In this document: positions 4,960 to 6,453 of the stretch, piece after piece
How positions within the stretch are numbered: position 1 is the first letter of the stretch
Layout: each line of letters begins with the position of its first letter
NCBI GenBank assembly: GCA_030649445.1
Contig: JAUSKR010000018.1
Coordinates: 1-6,453 of the forward strand
DNA length: 6,453 nt
Direction: 5' to 3'
Source of the DNA: a bacterium
GTDB taxonomy: Bacteria > Patescibacteriota > UBA1384 > XYA2-FULL-43-10 > 1-14-0-10-43-13
Program-made: the position numbers and the translations under genes
The notes under the pieces: generated by a model
Told to the model about the DNA's origin: nothing
The model's input: only the letters and a program-made list of their open reading frames with translations
Database searches by the model: none

Positions 4960-5721
4960 ATGAAGCGTTCTATTATAATAGGAAACTGGAAAATGTATGC
5001 GACGAGCATGGCTGATGCCCATGTTTTGGCAACATCAATCCGCAATTATGTTGCTGATGTCAACGACATTGAAATAATTCTCGCCCCGCCAGCAATTTGG
5101 CTGTCTGAAATTGCCCAGATTCTTGGAAAGAGTGAAAAAACAAAACTTGCGGCGCAGAATATGTTTTATGAATCAGAAGGTGCTTATACTGGCGAGACTT
5201 CGCCGCTTATGGTCAAGGAAATTGCCAATTATGTCATAGTCGGTCATTCAGAGCGGCGGGAACATTTTGATGAGACAAATTTAGAAGTGAACGAAAAAGT
5301 TATTGCCGCACTCAAAGCCGGGCTGATTCCGATTATTTGCGTTGGCGAAAAAACAAAGGGCTCAACTATCGGTCAGCCCCTGAAGGAGCTTCAGGAAGCG
5401 CTTGACCACATTCCTAAAAAACACTATCAAAACATCATCGTTGCCTATGAGCCAATTTGGGCTGTTGGCACCGGCGAAAATGCTGAGCCGGATTATGTCG
5501 CTAAAGTTGCGACGAAATTGCGCGAGATCGTCAATATTCATACACCGATTTTGTATGGCGGTAGTGTCAGCTCAAAAAATGTTGGTGGTTATGCTGACCG
5601 GCCGGAAATAGATGGCGTCTTGGTTGGCGGTGCCAGCGTCCGCGCGGCAGAATTTGTCAAGATTTGCAAGATTTGGTCGGATATAAAGAGTTTGCATCCG
5701 AGACCGGAGGAGAACAAATGA
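4960..5721 (+). CDS. tpiA: Triosephosphate isomerase
   Basis: Interconverts dihydroxyacetone phosphate and glyceraldehyde 3-phosphate in the cytoplasm. 253 residues, the normal length for a (beta/alpha)8 TIM barrel. Active-site residues are present: Asn9 and Lys11 in GNWKM, His96 in VGHSERR, and Glu164 in AYEPIWAVGTG, whose following residues form flexible loop 6. Phosphate is bound by YGGSV (199-203) and LVGGAS (221-226). The ATG at 4960 is fixed by the conserved start (KRSIIIGNWKMY). GGAGGG ends only 2 bases before it, closer than usual, and belongs to a repeat. The gene ends in TGA and overlaps the gap start by 4 nt (ATGA), so the two are translationally coupled and encode consecutive glycolytic steps. 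No oddities in the protein. Confidence 0.97.
   Translation: MKRSIIIGNWKMYATSMADAHVLATSIRNYVADVNDIEIILAPPAIWLSEIAQILGKSEKTKLAAQNMFYESEGAYTGETSPLMVKEIANYVIVGHSERREHFDETNLEVNEKVIAALKAGLIPIICVGEKTKGSTIGQPLKELQEALDHIPKKHYQNIIVAYEPIWAVGTGENAEPDYVAKVATKLREIVNIHTPILYGGSVSSKNVGGYADRPEIDGVLVGGASVRAAEFVKICKIWSDIKSLHPRPEENK
5706..5710 (+). promoter_or_regulatory. Shine-Dalgarno of gap, inside tpiA
   Basis: GGAGG lies 7 nt before the gap ATG at 5718 and within the last codons of tpiA. Together with the ATGA overlap it supports coupled translation of the two enzymes. Confidence 0.85.
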
Positions 5722-6453
5722 AAATCGCCATCAACGGTTTCGGTCGGATTGGCCGGGCCGCACTTAAGGTTGCGTTTGAGCGGACCGATATTAATATTAT
5801 TGCCATTAATGACCTGACCGAGACTGAAACTCTGGCGCATCTGCTTAAATACGACAGCATTTACCGGATTTGGGATCACGAAGTTGGGTTTGATGAAAAC
5901 GATCTTATAATTGATAAGAAGAAAATTCATTGCTATGCCGAAAAGGAGCCGGCCAAATTACCCTGGCGAGAGCTTGGAATTGATATTGTCCTTGAATGCA
6001 CCGGTCATTTTCTAACAACTGAGGATGCACAAGCTCATCTCAAGGCCGGAGCGAAAAAAGTCGTCTTGTCGGCACCGGCCAAAGACGAGACACCGACCTA
6101 TGTTATGGGCGTGAATTCAGCTGAATACAAGGGCGAAAAGGTTATTTCCAATGCTTCCTGCACGACGAATTGCATCGCGCCGGTGATGAAAATTCTCGAG
6201 GATAATTTTGGCATCGAAAAATCGCTGATGACGACGATTCATTCCTACACGGCAGATCAAAATCTGGTTGACGGCCCGCACAAAGATTTACGGCGGGCGC
6301 GGGCAGCGGTGCTCAACATCGTGCCGACGACAACCGGTGCGGCCAAAGCAACTTTTAAAACCATCCCATCATTGAAAGGTAAATTTGATGGGTTGGCCAT
6401 CCGGGTGCCGTCACCAGTCGTTTCTCTTTCTGATATTGTCGCCGTGCTGAAAA
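5718..6453 (+). CDS. gap: Glyceraldehyde-3-phosphate dehydrogenase, type I (3' end outside window)
   Basis: Oxidises and phosphorylates glyceraldehyde 3-phosphate to 1,3-bisphosphoglycerate using NAD(P). The window shows 245 residues; the family is about 335, so roughly 90 are missing. NGFGRIGR (6-13) is the dinucleotide-binding loop. Asn31-Asp32 after the second strand favours NAD over NADP. SNASCTTNC (144-152) contains catalytic Cys148, and His175 in TTIHSYTADQ is its partner. RRARAAVLNIVPTTTGAAK (192-210) and GLAIRVPSP (225-233) complete the substrate-binding part. The start is ATG 5718, supported by GGAGG 7 nt upstream and the 4-nt overlap with tpiA. The next gene is outside the window; pgk would be a natural neighbour but is not seen. 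No internal stop or frameshift occurs. Confidence 0.97.
   Translation, partial: MKIAINGFGRIGRAALKVAFERTDINIIAINDLTETETLAHLLKYDSIYRIWDHEVGFDENDLIIDKKKIHCYAEKEPAKLPWRELGIDIVLECTGHFLTTEDAQAHLKAGAKKVVLSAPAKDETPTYVMGVNSAEYKGEKVISNASCTTNCIAPVMKILEDNFGIEKSLMTTIHSYTADQNLVDGPHKDLRRARAAVLNIVPTTTGAAKATFKTIPSLKGKFDGLAIRVPSPVVSLSDIVAVLK

Noticed and set aside
1..6453. Alternative genetic code (TGA as glycine), as in some CPR groups
   Set aside because: proS and tpiA both end at TGA at the expected family length, and no conserved gene here has an in-frame TGA.

Overview
The window looks like ordinary bacterial chromosome from a small-genome lineage, most plausibly a Patescibacteria/CPR bacterium. That placement is inference. 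It rests on a prolyl-tRNA synthetase without the large editing insertion, a short UvrC without the C-terminal helix-hairpin-helix region, a stand-alone winged-helix/Cas2-like protein, and short hairpin repeats lying between and inside genes. TGA is used as a normal stop (proS and tpiA end in TGA), so the TGA=Gly code of some CPR groups does not apply. Flanking genes are about 42-43% G+C in the lines I counted, while 961-1512 is well above 60%.

Layout, left to right. (1) 2-823 (+) is the C-terminal part of proS. (2) 824-1580 is a self-contained minus-strand unit: promoter, Shine-Dalgarno, a GC-rich gene of unknown function (961-1512), a roughly 100-nt 3' UTR and an intrinsic terminator facing the end of proS. 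(3) 1610-2289 holds a minus-strand gene for a winged-helix plus Cas2-fold (PaaX-like) protein. It is bracketed within 10 bp on each side by two copies of a ~40-bp palindrome, one perfect and one decayed. This is the most intriguing structure in the window. (4) 2367-3779 (+) is uvrC, invaded by at least two small hairpin repeats that are translated in frame, and ending right after the catalytic domain inside a short direct repeat. (5) 3850-4872 (+) is a YvcK/CofD-like gluconeogenesis factor gene. (6) 4905-4957 is a hairpin repeat that also provides the only Shine-Dalgarno-like sequence for tpiA. (7) 4960-5721 is tpiA, overlapping by 4 nt the gap gene (5718 to the window end).

The right-hand block (uvrC, yvcK, tpiA, gap) is co-directional. 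tpiA and gap are surely co-transcribed and encode consecutive steps of lower glycolysis. The yvcK-like gene upstream fits a central-carbon theme. uvrC and the Cas2-like gene are divergent and share a 124-bp intergenic region containing the decayed palindrome. I see no CRISPR array, cas1, tRNA, rRNA or transposase gene.
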